From contig NZ_RYZK01000016.1 in NCBI RefSeq assembly GCF_003990645.1, positions 1-64,000 on the forward strand: 64,000 bases of DNA. Direction: 5' to 3'. This DNA comes from Shimia sediminis (GTDB lineage Bacteria; Pseudomonadota; Alphaproteobacteria; Rhodobacterales; Rhodobacteraceae). The position numbers and the translations under genes were made by a program. Shown in pieces: positions 38,570 through 47,293 of the stretch. Under the pieces are notes generated by a model, which had not been told where the DNA came from, made no database searches, and saw only the letters and a program-made list of their open reading frames with translations. How positions within the stretch are numbered: the stretch's first letter is position 1; every line of letters begins with the position of its first letter.

Positions 38570-39254
38570 CGCGGTCCTCTAGCATATCTTCGGCAAGATC
38601 AATGCCGTCAGGAGTACCCACATCACACCATTTACCTGGGTATGACAGGCCAAAAAGCCGCCTGTCTTTTGCCATCTCTGTCCACACAAGATTCAGCGAA
38701 AAGGCCCCGTCCTGGATGTGTTCCAGCCGCTCGGTGCGCAGAATTTGAACACCGCTGTAAATGACTCCGGGGCCGCGAGTTAGGCGATTATCATTATCAA
38801 TCAGAAAGTCGCCATTTCCCTTGTGTCCAATGGCATGATCGCGCGGAATGCATAGCAAAAGTGCGTCCATCTCGTCCGGCTGCCATGCGTCACGAAGCAT
38901 GGAAAAAGGGTTTGGACCCTTCCAGATGGCATCTGTGTTGGTGGTAAAAACCGGCCCCCTGCCCAGCAAAGGCAGTGCATGCCTGAGGCCGCCGCCGGTT
39001 TCCAGAACATCAGGGCTTTCGTTAGACAGCACCGCCTCGGTTCCCGACAGATGGGCGGCAATCTGGTCAGCGAAGTAATGGGTGTTCACGACGATTGCAT
39101 TGGGCGAGATCTCGCGTGCAAGATCCAGAGAGTGGTCAAGCAGCGTTTTGCCCGCGACCTCGATCAGCGGTTTGGGCCGGTCCTTGGTCAATGCGCCCAT
39201 GCGCGTGCCAAACCCGGCCGCAAACATCATTATGGCGTTGGGATCGTCGCACAT
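38562..39254 (-). CDS. murU: MurU-like sugar-1-phosphate nucleotidyltransferase
   Basis: A 230-residue nucleotidyltransferase with the AAGFGTRMGALTKDRPKPL signature near residue 13, the acceptor-site TNTDAIW metal motif and the GKWCDVGTP ending. In Pseudomonas and Caulobacter relatives MurU makes UDP-MurNAc from MurNAc-1-phosphate in the peptidoglycan recycling bypass of MurA. The kinase AmgK is encoded directly upstream with a 14-base overlap, which supports this over a generic glucose-1-phosphate role. The pathway confers fosfomycin tolerance where studied. Confidence 0.85.
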   Translation of the reverse strand: MCDDPNAIMMFAAGFGTRMGALTKDRPKPLIEVAGKTLLDHSLDLAREISPNAIVVNTHYFADQIAAHLSGTEAVLSNESPDVLETGGGLRHALPLLGRGPVFTTNTDAIWKGPNPFSMLRDAWQPDEMDALLLCIPRDHAIGHKGNGDFLIDNDNRLTRGPGVIYSGVQILRTERLEHIQDGAFSLNLVWTEMAKDRRLFGLSYPGKWCDVGTPDGIDLAEDMLEDRDV

Positions 39255-40243
39255 TGGTTCTTGAGTTTCCTGATGAGGGCGGGTGTGGGTTCCGGCAAAT
39301 GATCCAGGGCCATTTGCCGGATTGAATCAAGCGCCGGATGTTCAAGCTCGCGCAGGATCAATCGCCAAACACGCGGCAAGTAGTCGATGTAGTGTGGCTT
39401 TCCGGCATACAAACAAAGCCGCGTAAAGACCCCCATGATACGCAGGTTCCTTTGCACGCCCAGCGCATGGAAGGCGGCTTCAAACGAGGTTTGCTCCAGC
39501 CCTGTCCGATCAAGGTACCGGCGTATCATGTTCTGCTCGGTTTCTTGCGACACGTCACGGCGAATGTCGTGCAACAAAGAAACCAGATCATAAGCGCGGT
39601 GACCCAAAAGCGCGTCCTGAAAATCAAGCAGACCAACCCCGGCGACCCCTGTGCGCGACGGCAGCCACAACAGATTCTCGGCGTGATAGTCCCGCAGGAT
39701 CACGACGTCGGTTTCGCTGCAGTACTTGTCGAGAATACCCCGAAACCGGCCCATGAACTCATTCTTAACGGTGCCGTCCTGTCCACACCCCATTAGGTAC
39801 CAATCAAAGACCGGCGCAATCATGTCCGCCATCATGTCGGGTGTATAACGGATCAAATCAGGAGCAGGCGTCGCATGCAGCTCTGCCAGAACATCTGTTG
39901 CGATGCCGTAGAGGCTTTGCTCTTGCCTATCGTCAGCCTCGACAACGCGGGCGATCAGGTCGTCGCCCAGGTCTTCTAGCAGCAAGAACCCTTGAGCTTC
40001 GTCCGCATAGTAGATTTCTGGGGCAGAAAACCCTGCCTGTCGTAGCCAGTTGGCGATGCGCACGAAGGGCCGCACATCTTCGCCGAACGACGGCGGAGCG
40101 TCCATCAAAACAGCCGATTGTGCACCTTTTGAAAGCCGCAGATAGCGCCTGTTTGAGGCGTCTCCGGCCAAAGCGTGCTTCTTGGCGTCGTGCCAGCCCG
40201 ACCCAGCCAGAAACAGATCAATTTCATGAGCGCGCCTAGTCAT
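39230..40243 (-). CDS. amgK: AmgK-like N-acetylmuramate/N-acetylglucosamine kinase
   Basis: A 337-residue aminoglycoside-phosphotransferase-fold kinase. An N-terminal lobe contains AGDASNRRYLRL, LLLEDLGDD forms the hinge, the catalytic loop is LRDYHAENLL and the metal site is LLDFQDA. AmgK phosphorylates the anomeric hydroxyl of MurNAc and GlcNAc for MurU, encoded next. The ATG at 40243 overlaps the tsaE end; a GTG 12 bases earlier is the alternative. The tsaE-amgK-murU order is widely conserved in alphaproteobacteria. Confidence 0.87.
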   Translation of the reverse strand: MTRRAHEIDLFLAGSGWHDAKKHALAGDASNRRYLRLSKGAQSAVLMDAPPSFGEDVRPFVRIANWLRQAGFSAPEIYYADEAQGFLLLEDLGDDLIARVVEADDRQEQSLYGIATDVLAELHATPAPDLIRYTPDMMADMIAPVFDWYLMGCGQDGTVKNEFMGRFRGILDKYCSETDVVILRDYHAENLLWLPSRTGVAGVGLLDFQDALLGHRAYDLVSLLHDIRRDVSQETEQNMIRRYLDRTGLEQTSFEAAFHALGVQRNLRIMGVFTRLCLYAGKPHYIDYLPRVWRLILRELEHPALDSIRQMALDHLPEPTPALIRKLKNQCATIPTP

Positions 40244-40712
40244 TGGCAAGGTCACTCAACAGTGCGGTCCACCGCGAGGATGTGGCGCTGAGGGTCAGAT
40301 GACGTACCCCCGGTTGGTCGGTCATTGTCAGGCGCAGGGTCAACGCCTCTTCAGGGGCCAGTTCCGCCAGCCGATCGGGCCATTCCACCAGACACAGTGC
40401 ATCATCGAATGCTTCGACAAGCCCGAGTTCAACTACGTCATCGGGCGACGTCAGGCGATAAAGATCGACGTGCCAGATATCAAACCCAGCTGCCTCATAA
40501 ACCTGAACAAGAGTAAAGGTTGGTGAGGGCACATCCTCGGGCACCACCAAAAGCGACTGGATCAGGCTGCGGACAAAGTGGGTCTTACCGGCGCCAATAT
40601 CCCCTTCCAATAACAGAACATCCCCAGCCGCCAGGTGCGGCGCCAGGCGCTGGGCAAGTGCTGCGGTTTCTTCGGAAGAAGACAGGATAAGATCTAGCTG
40701 ATTTGCGACCAT
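40236..40712 (-). CDS. tsaE: tRNA threonylcarbamoylation ATPase TsaE
   Basis: A 158-residue P-loop protein with GDIGAGKTHFVRSL (Walker A near residue 38), the SPTFTL motif, HVDLYRL and the Trp-containing EWPDR segment. It binds the TsaB-TsaD complex and uses ATP to reset it in t6A37 synthesis; tsaD is at 4.9 kb. It follows the DivL-like gene by 45 bases and overlaps amgK. Confidence 0.95.
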   Translation of the reverse strand: MVANQLDLILSSSEETAALAQRLAPHLAAGDVLLLEGDIGAGKTHFVRSLIQSLLVVPEDVPSPTFTLVQVYEAAGFDIWHVDLYRLTSPDDVVELGLVEAFDDALCLVEWPDRLAELAPEEALTLRLTMTDQPGVRHLTLSATSSRWTALLSDLAND

Positions 40713-40757
40713 GGGCAGAGATTACACCGCCCATCACGCCCTGCAAGCCGGAAGCCA

Positions 40758-42278
40758 CTAGCCCGCCATCATTTCCAACGTGTCTTGAGAGTCTTTTTTC
40801 GCCTCAGATTCCGCAAACAATATCGAGGTGAAGCCCCCGTTCAGCGAAACAACCCGAACCGTTATCCTCTTACCAGAGACCAGCAACAGGTCCCGTTCCC
40901 AGTTCTCACGTGGATTCAGATCCAGAACGTGATGGCGCAGCCGCTCCCAAAGATCGCTCTTTTCGCTGTGAGTCCGCCAGTGATGCAGTGCTTCCTGAAG
41001 GGTGTATTCCGTGATGCTGAGTTCGGGTTCAATATCCCACAAGTCGCGAAACACGGCGTTGCAAAACCCAAGTTTGCCCGAGGGCGAAAATACCGCGACA
41101 CCCTCGCGAACAGTATCCAAAGCAGAAAAGCCAAGCTCCAGATCGGCCCGAAAGCGACGGGCCAGCGAAACCTCGGCACTAATGTCCTCAAACAAAAACG
41201 CGGTCGCACCGTCGGGATGTGGCCGACCGACAACACGATAGGTCACGCCCGAAGGCAACGACCACGTTTCAGTATACCTGTCATCAGAGGCAGCAACGAC
41301 CACCTCAGCCAGATGTTCGCGCCACGAGGCATAGTTGCGTGGCTCTGGCATCATCCGGTTCTCTCGCATCCGATCAAAAAATGTCATCAGATTGGGTCTG
41401 GAGGACAGGAAATCTGCAGGCAAAGCCGTCAGGTCAATCAGCGCGGGATTGAACAGGGCAAGCTGGCGATTGCGATCAAAGATTGCCAACCCAATCGACA
41501 GCTGAGCAAAGGTTTTTGTCAGGGTTTGCACAAAATTTCGCTGGGCGATTTCTGCGTTTACGATGGCATTCGCATCGGTGGCATAGTGCGTGTACTGTCC
41601 GGCGCGCTTGATGCTGGACACGTCAAACCAATAGCTTTGGGTTCTGTCGGAATTTGTCACCGCAGTTCGCGTTGGCTTGGGAAGGTTCGGGCCGGGATAA
41701 GTTTCAAACACCCGGGGAAGCGCGGATTCTTCAATTGCGAGGTCCATACGTGTGGCCAAATCCAGATAGGCCGAATTGGCCCAGGTGACCTGACCCGACT
41801 CGTCACTTTGCCAGATCGGGTACGGGGCGTCGTCCAGAACCGGATTGATCCGCGTGGTTCCAGCGCTTGATGGTGTCTCTTGAACGCCGATGTGCTGCAG
41901 GGTGATGCGCGCCATGTCATCCCACTGTTCCAGCACGACAATGGATCCATCGTCGGGATCGCCTGCCGAAAATGTCTTGGACTCTTCCGACTCAACATTG
42001 ACTTGAAACGAAGGGAAGCCCGGAAACCTCTTGGATAGGTATTCGGAAACAAAGCTCCAGTCGCCTTTACTGTCACCTTTGGCCCGCAACAAGGCACGTC
42101 CGGCACTGTTTGCGTCCAACAGAACGCCCGACTGATACAGCAGAACCGACGCGGGCTCAGAAAGCCAAATCTCAGATTGCTGTGCGGGTTTTCTTGATAT
42201 CCGATCTGTAACCCAGATCAATCCACCTGCCAAAACAAGGCTTAGACATGCGATGAGCACATACTGTGCAATGACCAT
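40758..42278 (-). CDS. DivL-like PAS-domain protein lacking the kinase domains
   Basis: A 506-residue protein: one N-terminal membrane helix (about 3-23), then four PAS-like modules (near 45-130, 150-235, 255-365 and 380-490). It stops just after the last module, with no DHp or HATPase region. Position next to tsaE-amgK-murU-addB-addA and the PAS layout match DivL, the pseudokinase that controls CckA in Caulobacter. Rhodobacterales homologues are reported to be shortened this way. It has a perfect CtrA box about 50 bases upstream. Whether this shortened form still signals to CckA cannot be told from sequence. Confidence 0.7.
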   Translation of the reverse strand: MVIAQYVLIACLSLVLAGGLIWVTDRISRKPAQQSEIWLSEPASVLLYQSGVLLDANSAGRALLRAKGDSKGDWSFVSEYLSKRFPGFPSFQVNVESEESKTFSAGDPDDGSIVVLEQWDDMARITLQHIGVQETPSSAGTTRINPVLDDAPYPIWQSDESGQVTWANSAYLDLATRMDLAIEESALPRVFETYPGPNLPKPTRTAVTNSDRTQSYWFDVSSIKRAGQYTHYATDANAIVNAEIAQRNFVQTLTKTFAQLSIGLAIFDRNRQLALFNPALIDLTALPADFLSSRPNLMTFFDRMRENRMMPEPRNYASWREHLAEVVVAASDDRYTETWSLPSGVTYRVVGRPHPDGATAFLFEDISAEVSLARRFRADLELGFSALDTVREGVAVFSPSGKLGFCNAVFRDLWDIEPELSITEYTLQEALHHWRTHSEKSDLWERLRHHVLDLNPRENWERDLLLVSGKRITVRVVSLNGGFTSILFAESEAKKDSQDTLEMMAG

Positions 42279-42327
42279 GAAACGGCATCCTTCAATTCTT
42301 GACCCCCGCTATTCTTGGGCGAGAGTG

Positions 42328-42342
42328 TTAACGGTCCGTTAA
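42328..42342. promoter_or_regulatory. Perfect CtrA-binding site upstream of the DivL-like gene
   Basis: TTAA-CGGTCCG-TTAA matches the full CtrA consensus TTAA-N7-TTAA, followed by C on both strands. It forms part of a 17-bp near-palindrome (GTTAACGG-T-CCGTTAAC, 42327-42343). It lies 50 bases before the start codon of the DivL-like gene. Confidence 0.78.
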
Positions 42343-42364
42343 CGATCTTTGCGGTCCTTTCGGT

Positions 42365-43762
42365 TCAGGTCGGAAATTGAGGATTTAAACCCAGAGGCCC
42401 AAGTGCCGTATCCGGAGCAAGCGCTATTTCTTCTCTGGGCCAGGAAACTTCCACGATGGCGCCCGATGGTCTGGGCCCATCAGTGCTTTGCGGACTGCCG
42501 TCCGAGCCATTGGCAAAACTCAGCTCGGCGCCACTGCGTTCCAAAAGAGTCTTGGCGATGAACAGCCCCAGCCCCATGCCTTCGTATCCCGGCCGTTGTT
42601 TGCGATCGCGTTCACTGCGACGCTTGCGCACAAAAGGGTCCCCAATGCGGCCAATCAAATGAGAGGGGTATCCCCGCCCGTCATCCATGATCCGCAAAAC
42701 AATGGCCTCATCTGACCACGAGGATTCTATCCAAACGCTGCTCCGCGAAAAATCGACAGCATTCTGGATCAGGTTTCGAAGTCCGTGAATCACTTCGGGG
42801 CGTCGCATGATGGTTGGCGGGCGATCCGCCGCATCCTGCCCGGCAGCAATTTCAAACAGCACCTCTTTGCCACGATCCAAATGCGGCTCTGCAGCCTCGG
42901 CAACCACGGCCGTCAAGGGCGCCGTGCGCAGGTGCAGATCATCCTTGCCTGCTCGCCCCATAGATCGAAGGATTTCGCGACAGCGATCCGCTTGTGCCCG
43001 TATCAACGCGGCGTCTTCATAAAGATCCTTGCGATCTTCAAGTTCGTCCATCAGTTCCGCACTGGTCAGCTTTATCGTCGCCAGCGGTGTTCCCAGTTCA
43101 TGCGCTGCCGCCGCGACAACGCCGCCGAGATCCGTCAGTTTCTGTTCCCGCGCCAGTGCCATCTGCGTGGCGGCCAGGGCTTCGGACATGGACGACATCT
43201 CGGAAACCACTCGACGTGAGTACACCGACGAAAACAGGATTGCGATGACGATGGCGACCCATGATCCGTATAGGAACACGTCGGGCATACGCAGGATGAA
43301 CCGCTGCTCCATACGCAGCGGCATGTGAAACTCCAGCATCAACGTGACCAAAACAATGGCTGTTGCCGCAAGGATTGCAGTCGAGCGCACAGAAAGCACC
43401 GAGGCCGAAATGGTCACCGGTCCGACAACGAGGATCGAAAACGGGTTGTGCAGCCCGCCTGTCAGGAACAGGAGGAAAGACAGCTGCAACAGGTCGAACA
43501 GAATCATGAAAGCGTTCTCGCTTTCGGAAAGCAGCTTGTTTTCGGGGAAAACGAACATCGAAATCAGGTTGCCGATCACCGAGATTCCGACCGCGAGGTA
43601 ACAAAGCCCGTACTCCAGCTCGAGCTGAAAGACCTGCTGTGCCACGATCAGGGCAATGACCTGGCCCACAATTGCAATCCAACGGACAAGAATTATCGTG
43701 CGCAGACGAATCCAATTGCTGCGCCCCCGGCCTGAAATCAATTCTGCTGAAAAATCCGACAT
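42365..43762 (-). CDS. regB: Redox sensor histidine kinase RegB (PrrB)
   Basis: A 465-residue sensor kinase: six membrane helices (about 25-180) with the ubiquinone-binding GGLHNPF loop (102-108), and the H-box AHELGTPLATI with phospho-acceptor H221. The redox-active Cys (C261 in QADRCREIL) and a HATPase domain with GMGLGLFIAKTLL follow. RegB responds to quinone redox state and oxygen and phosphorylates RegA. It is divergent from senC-regA (88 bases between regB and senC starts), the standard Rhodobacteraceae locus. An open frame 96 codons further upstream overlaps senC and is not used. Confidence 0.95.
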   Translation of the reverse strand: MSDFSAELISGRGRSNWIRLRTIILVRWIAIVGQVIALIVAQQVFQLELEYGLCYLAVGISVIGNLISMFVFPENKLLSESENAFMILFDLLQLSFLLFLTGGLHNPFSILVVGPVTISASVLSVRSTAILAATAIVLVTLMLEFHMPLRMEQRFILRMPDVFLYGSWVAIVIAILFSSVYSRRVVSEMSSMSEALAATQMALAREQKLTDLGGVVAAAAHELGTPLATIKLTSAELMDELEDRKDLYEDAALIRAQADRCREILRSMGRAGKDDLHLRTAPLTAVVAEAAEPHLDRGKEVLFEIAAGQDAADRPPTIMRRPEVIHGLRNLIQNAVDFSRSSVWIESSWSDEAIVLRIMDDGRGYPSHLIGRIGDPFVRKRRSERDRKQRPGYEGMGLGLFIAKTLLERSGAELSFANGSDGSPQSTDGPRPSGAIVEVSWPREEIALAPDTALGPLGLNPQFPT

Positions 43763-43850
43763 CTGCGCGTCTTTGTCCCTTGTCCTGCCGCTGACAATTG
43801 TTAGGTGTCGGACAGAGATCACGCAACAACAGCCTTGGGTGGATGCCGAT

Positions 43851-44468
43851 ATGGTCCGGAATTTCGCAATCATTGCTATAGTCATCGCTTTCGGGGCGCT
43901 GGGCGGGATGTGGTACATGTCGCGCGGCGGAGATGACCCGCTGGCGCAATGTCGTGCCGGGGCTGTGGCCGGCGGTGCTTCGGCTATTGGCGGACCGTTC
44001 GAGCTGGTCGATGAAGACGGCAAGGCAGTGACAGACAAGGACATCTTCACCGAGCCGTCGATTGTCTATTTCGGCTATACTTTCTGTCCCGATGTCTGCC
44101 CGATGGACACGTCGCGCAATGCCGAGGCAGTGGATGTTCTGAAAGAGCGCGGCCTGTCCGTGCAGCCGGTCTTTATCTCGATCGACCCCGCCCGCGACAC
44201 CCCGGAGGTGCTCAAGGACTGGACCGACGTCATGCACCCCCGCATGGTGGGTCTGACCGGCACGCCGGAGCAGGTCAAAGCGGCGAGCCAAGCCTACCGC
44301 ACCTACTATAAGAAACAGGAAGACGGCGATCCCGAGTACTATCTGGTGGATCACTCGACCTATTCCTACCTGGTGTTCCCCGAGACCGGATTTGTCGACT
44401 TCTTCAAGCGCGATGAAACACCAGAACAAATGGCTGATCGCATTCAGTGTTTCATGGAAAACACATAA
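43851..44468 (+). CDS. senC: SenC/PrrC, SCO1-like copper protein
   Basis: A 205-residue SCO1/SenC protein: N-terminal membrane anchor (about 3-22), then a thioredoxin-like domain with copper-binding FCPDVC and the distal His in YLVDHSTY. It delivers copper to the CuA site of cytochrome c oxidase and influences the RegBA signal. The ATG at 43851 starts at the membrane helix. It is followed after 69 bases by regA. Confidence 0.93.
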   Translation: MVRNFAIIAIVIAFGALGGMWYMSRGGDDPLAQCRAGAVAGGASAIGGPFELVDEDGKAVTDKDIFTEPSIVYFGYTFCPDVCPMDTSRNAEAVDVLKERGLSVQPVFISIDPARDTPEVLKDWTDVMHPRMVGLTGTPEQVKAASQAYRTYYKKQEDGDPEYYLVDHSTYSYLVFPETGFVDFFKRDETPEQMADRIQCFMENT

Positions 44469-44537
44469 AGCCCTGACGATGTTTGACCCTACCGCCATCG
44501 CAAGCTAAAACTTGAAGAAATCGCGAAAGGGACAACC

Positions 44538-45092
44538 ATGGCAGACAGCAACTTGCAGGAAATAGGGCCGGACAAGACGCTGCTTTTGGTGGACGACGAC
44601 GAGCCCTTTTTGCGACGCCTGGCCAAGGCCATGGAAAAGCGCGGTTTCGAGGTTGAAACCGCCGGATCCGTCGCCGCTGGCAGAGCCATCGCAACCGCAC
44701 GCACACCCGCCTATGCCGTTGTTGATCTGCGGCTCGAAGATGGCAACGGATTGGATGTTGTCGAAGTGCTGCGCGAAAAGCGCGAGGATTGCCGGGTGGT
44801 GGTTCTGACCGGGTACGGTGCGATTGCCACCGCGGTTGCCGCGGTCAAGATCGGGGCCACGGACTATCTGTCAAAACCTGCGGATGCGCAGGACATCATG
44901 AATGCCCTGCTCAGCGCCGATGATGAACTTCCACCGCCACCGGAAAACCCGATGAGCGCGGATCGGGTGCGTTGGGAGCACATCCAGCGAGTCTATGAGT
45001 TGTGTGATCGCAACGTGTCGGAAACGGCGCGGCGGTTGAACATGCATCGCCGGACTTTGCAGCGGATTTTGGCCAAGCGCTCGCCGCGTTAA
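44538..45092 (+). CDS. regA: Redox response regulator RegA (PrrA)
   Basis: A 184-residue response regulator with the acid pocket DDD at 19-21, phospho-acceptor D63, LTGYG, and K in LSKPAD. A short polyproline linker (PPPPENP near 134-140) follows, and a Fis-type helix-turn-helix (NVSETARRLNMHRRTLQRIL) ends the protein. All these features, including the linker, are diagnostic of RegA/PrrA/ActR. It globally controls respiration, carbon fixation and, where present, photosynthesis genes. Confidence 0.97.
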   Translation: MADSNLQEIGPDKTLLLVDDDEPFLRRLAKAMEKRGFEVETAGSVAAGRAIATARTPAYAVVDLRLEDGNGLDVVEVLREKREDCRVVVLTGYGAIATAVAAVKIGATDYLSKPADAQDIMNALLSADDELPPPPENPMSADRVRWEHIQRVYELCDRNVSETARRLNMHRRTLQRILAKRSPR

Positions 45093-45194
45093 GGTCTGGC
45101 CGCAACCCTCAAAAACCCACGTCAGTATCGTGTCGGTTTAACGTCGGTATTTTGTCGGTGCCCGATTGATTTACCTGTGTTGACAAAACCTTAG

Positions 45195-45244
45195 CCGGAG
45201 TCTCCGGTTGAGAGTGCCGGTGCCTCCGGCGGGAGTATTTTTGG
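45195..45244 (+). terminator. Rho-independent terminator and intergenic repeat after regA
   Basis: Two inverted repeats follow each other: CCGGAG-T-CTCCGG (45195-45207) and GCCGG...CCGGC (45216-45230), the second followed by GGGAGTATTTTTGG. The string CCTCCGGCGGGAGTATTTTT is, from memory, very common after genes in Rhodobacteraceae. It should terminate the senC-regA transcript. Confidence 0.65.
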
Positions 45245-45261
45245 CAATACGAAGGGTGTGG

Positions 45262-45759
45262 TCAGTCCTTGAGATCATAGCGCTTCAGAATTTTGCTGAC
45301 GGTGGTGCCGTCAGAAAGCATCGCGGCGTCTATCCTGTCCCAATCGCGAAAGCCGCGGCTTTGGTAGTAGATCAGCCCCCCGGTGTTGTCGGCGCGGATG
45401 TTGGCGTTGATCCAGTCGTACCCGAGATCAAGCGCGGCCTGCTTCGTGGCCTCGAACAGGCGCGAGCCGACGCCAAGACCGGTTTGGCCGGCTTTGACAA
45501 AGGTGGCGATGTCGCAGGCCTCGGGCGGGAGGCCGGGTTGATAGGGGCCGATCCATTGGAAGCCGAGAAGCATGCCATCATCCGCAATAGCCACATGCCA
45601 GGCCGATTTTTCTGGGTTGGCATTCAGCCAGTCACCGAGGGCTCCGCGAGATAGGGGGCTGGTGAGGGCCGTGGTGCCGCCGATTTCGATGATCTTGTTC
45701 AAAAGGTCGGTGGCTGGGCCAAGATGCATCGTAGCGCCAGAATGAATGCTCAGGCTCAT
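45262..45759 (-). CDS. GNAT family N-acetyltransferase
   Basis: A 165-residue GNAT protein. The acetyl-CoA-binding motif A is GLGVGSRLFEATKQAA, near residue 95, followed by INANIRADNTGGLIYYQSRGF, the motif B region. Similar proteins include phosphinothricin-acetyltransferase-like and YhhY-like enzymes; the acceptor is not known. The ATG at 45759 overlaps the HD-domain gene stop as ATGA, so it is the last gene of the GT8-HD-GNAT operon. Confidence 0.85.
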   Translation of the reverse strand: MSLSIHSGATMHLGPATDLLNKIIEIGGTTALTSPLSRGALGDWLNANPEKSAWHVAIADDGMLLGFQWIGPYQPGLPPEACDIATFVKAGQTGLGVGSRLFEATKQAALDLGYDWINANIRADNTGGLIYYQSRGFRDWDRIDAAMLSDGTTVSKILKRYDLKD

Positions 45760-46343
45760 TCGATCTCTTTCAGCAGCGCATCGTGTCGCGCGGTGAAATC
45801 GTTTCGGACCTCGACTGGCGGGCGCAGGCGGATGTGCAGGTCGCGGATCGTGGCGCGGTCGGGTTTGCCGAAGAACTTGTTGGCCTCGGCCTCGGAAAAG
45901 CCGGCGATTTCCACGGCCTCCATCCAGGCGCTGATGCGGTCGGCCTTTTTGATCTGCTTCTTGATCGGTGCGGGTGTGGTGGCGGGCAGGCCAAAACGTA
46001 TGTGGATCGCGGCGGCAAGGCGTTCGTCCAGGGCCTCGTAACCCGGCCCGACCGAGGATTTGACGGGAGAGATCATGTCGCCAATCACGTATTCCGGGGC
46101 ATCGTGCAACAGGGCGGCCAGCCGCCATTTGGCAGCGACACCGGGATTGAGGCGCGTGAAGAGGTCTTCGACCAGCAGCGAGTGTTCGGCGACGGAATAG
46201 GCGAAATCTCCGTGGGTTTGTCCGTTCCAGCGCGCCACGAAGGCCAGGCCATGCGCGATGTCTTCGATCTCGATGTCCATCGGGGTCGGGTCGAGGAGGT
46301 CGAGCCGACGCCCCGAGAGCATGCGTTGCCAGGCGCGGGTCAT
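45756..46343 (-). CDS. HD domain protein, YfbR-like 5'-nucleotidase family
   Basis: A 195-residue HD-domain phosphohydrolase: SVAEHSLLVEDLF supplies the first His, LLHDAPEYVIGD the HD pair and acid, and KKADRISAWMEA the distal Asp. The closest well-known relatives are YfbR deoxyribonucleoside 5'-monophosphatase and related metal-dependent phosphohydrolases. The ATG at 46343 overlaps the glycosyltransferase stop. An open frame 33 codons longer runs into that gene and is unlikely. Confidence 0.83.
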   Translation of the reverse strand: MTRAWQRMLSGRRLDLLDPTPMDIEIEDIAHGLAFVARWNGQTHGDFAYSVAEHSLLVEDLFTRLNPGVAAKWRLAALLHDAPEYVIGDMISPVKSSVGPGYEALDERLAAAIHIRFGLPATTPAPIKKQIKKADRISAWMEAVEIAGFSEAEANKFFGKPDRATIRDLHIRLRPPVEVRNDFTARHDALLKEIE

Positions 46344-47293
46344 CTGAGCACGTCCAGTTCCGATTTGAAGCGGCGGAGGTTGCGATAGAGCGACAGTGCG
46401 GGGCCAACTTGCACGCTCATGTGACCGACGGATCGTAGCCAATTGCGGCGCGGTTTGTCGAGCGCGGAGAAGTCCGCGAGCCGGTCGGGGAAGTGACGCG
46501 CGATGAAGCGGCGATAGCGGTTGTAGAGTTCATAGGAATAGTTTGTACGGGTAAACACCTGGTCGCTCCACGGTTTGATCCAGCCGACATAATGCACAAT
46601 ATTGGGTGAAGCCAGAGCCGAGAGATAGGGCTCTTTGTGGGTCCATTGCCAGTTCCAGTTCGGGTGCAGCTCTGCAATGTGACCCATCAGGCCAAGGTTG
46701 AAGAGCGACTGGTCATTTTGTTCGGTTGGGCGTGGGTCCTTGTGCACGGCAAGCATCTTTTCCAGGCATCCCATTTCGCGATAGCGCGCGGTGTCCACCA
46801 GCTGCATGCCGGAGTTGAAACAGGTCTGGCCCGAAATGCCGCGCGCCTTGAAATCCATTACTCTGCGAGAGAGGCGGTACCATTGCGCCACGTCGCGTAC
46901 TGCGGCCACGGGATGCGGGGCAAAATCGAGACTAAATAGGCGGAAAATGCCCTCATTCACCACATTGGTGTCGCAATCGAGGTACAGAATTCGATCGTAG
47001 GTGTCCCCCAGTTCCTGTGACAGGAACATGCGCAGAAAGGCGGTTTCCGGAAGCCATTTTTCGGCAAGGTTGAGGCTCGCAATCTGATCTCGTAAATCCA
47101 GCACGTGGTTGCGGATGCCCAGCGTCAGAAAGGCCTTGGGGATGTCCAGGGGATCAAGTGAGCAGATCAGGATATCATAGTTCCGATCCGGCGCATGCAA
47201 CGCGGCGTTTTGGGCAGAAAACAGCGCAAAGGGCAGTACGTTTAGGTCAGCGCAATAGACCAGGGCCTTTTGGGGGTTATGTGCTGCGCTCAT
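46340..47293 (-). CDS. Glycosyltransferase family 8-like protein
   Basis: A 317-residue GT-A fold glycosyltransferase. The metal-binding DxD is in LYLDCDTN near residue 105, with FNSGMQLVD and the late HYVGWIKPW motif typical of GT8 enzymes (LPS galactosyl- and glucosyltransferases, glycogenin). The C-terminal basic helix may contact membrane. It is first in an operon with the HD and GNAT genes. Its sugar donor and acceptor are unknown. Confidence 0.82.
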   Translation of the reverse strand: MSAAHNPQKALVYCADLNVLPFALFSAQNAALHAPDRNYDILICSLDPLDIPKAFLTLGIRNHVLDLRDQIASLNLAEKWLPETAFLRMFLSQELGDTYDRILYLDCDTNVVNEGIFRLFSLDFAPHPVAAVRDVAQWYRLSRRVMDFKARGISGQTCFNSGMQLVDTARYREMGCLEKMLAVHKDPRPTEQNDQSLFNLGLMGHIAELHPNWNWQWTHKEPYLSALASPNIVHYVGWIKPWSDQVFTRTNYSYELYNRYRRFIARHFPDRLADFSALDKPRRNWLRSVGHMSVQVGPALSLYRNLRRFKSELDVLR

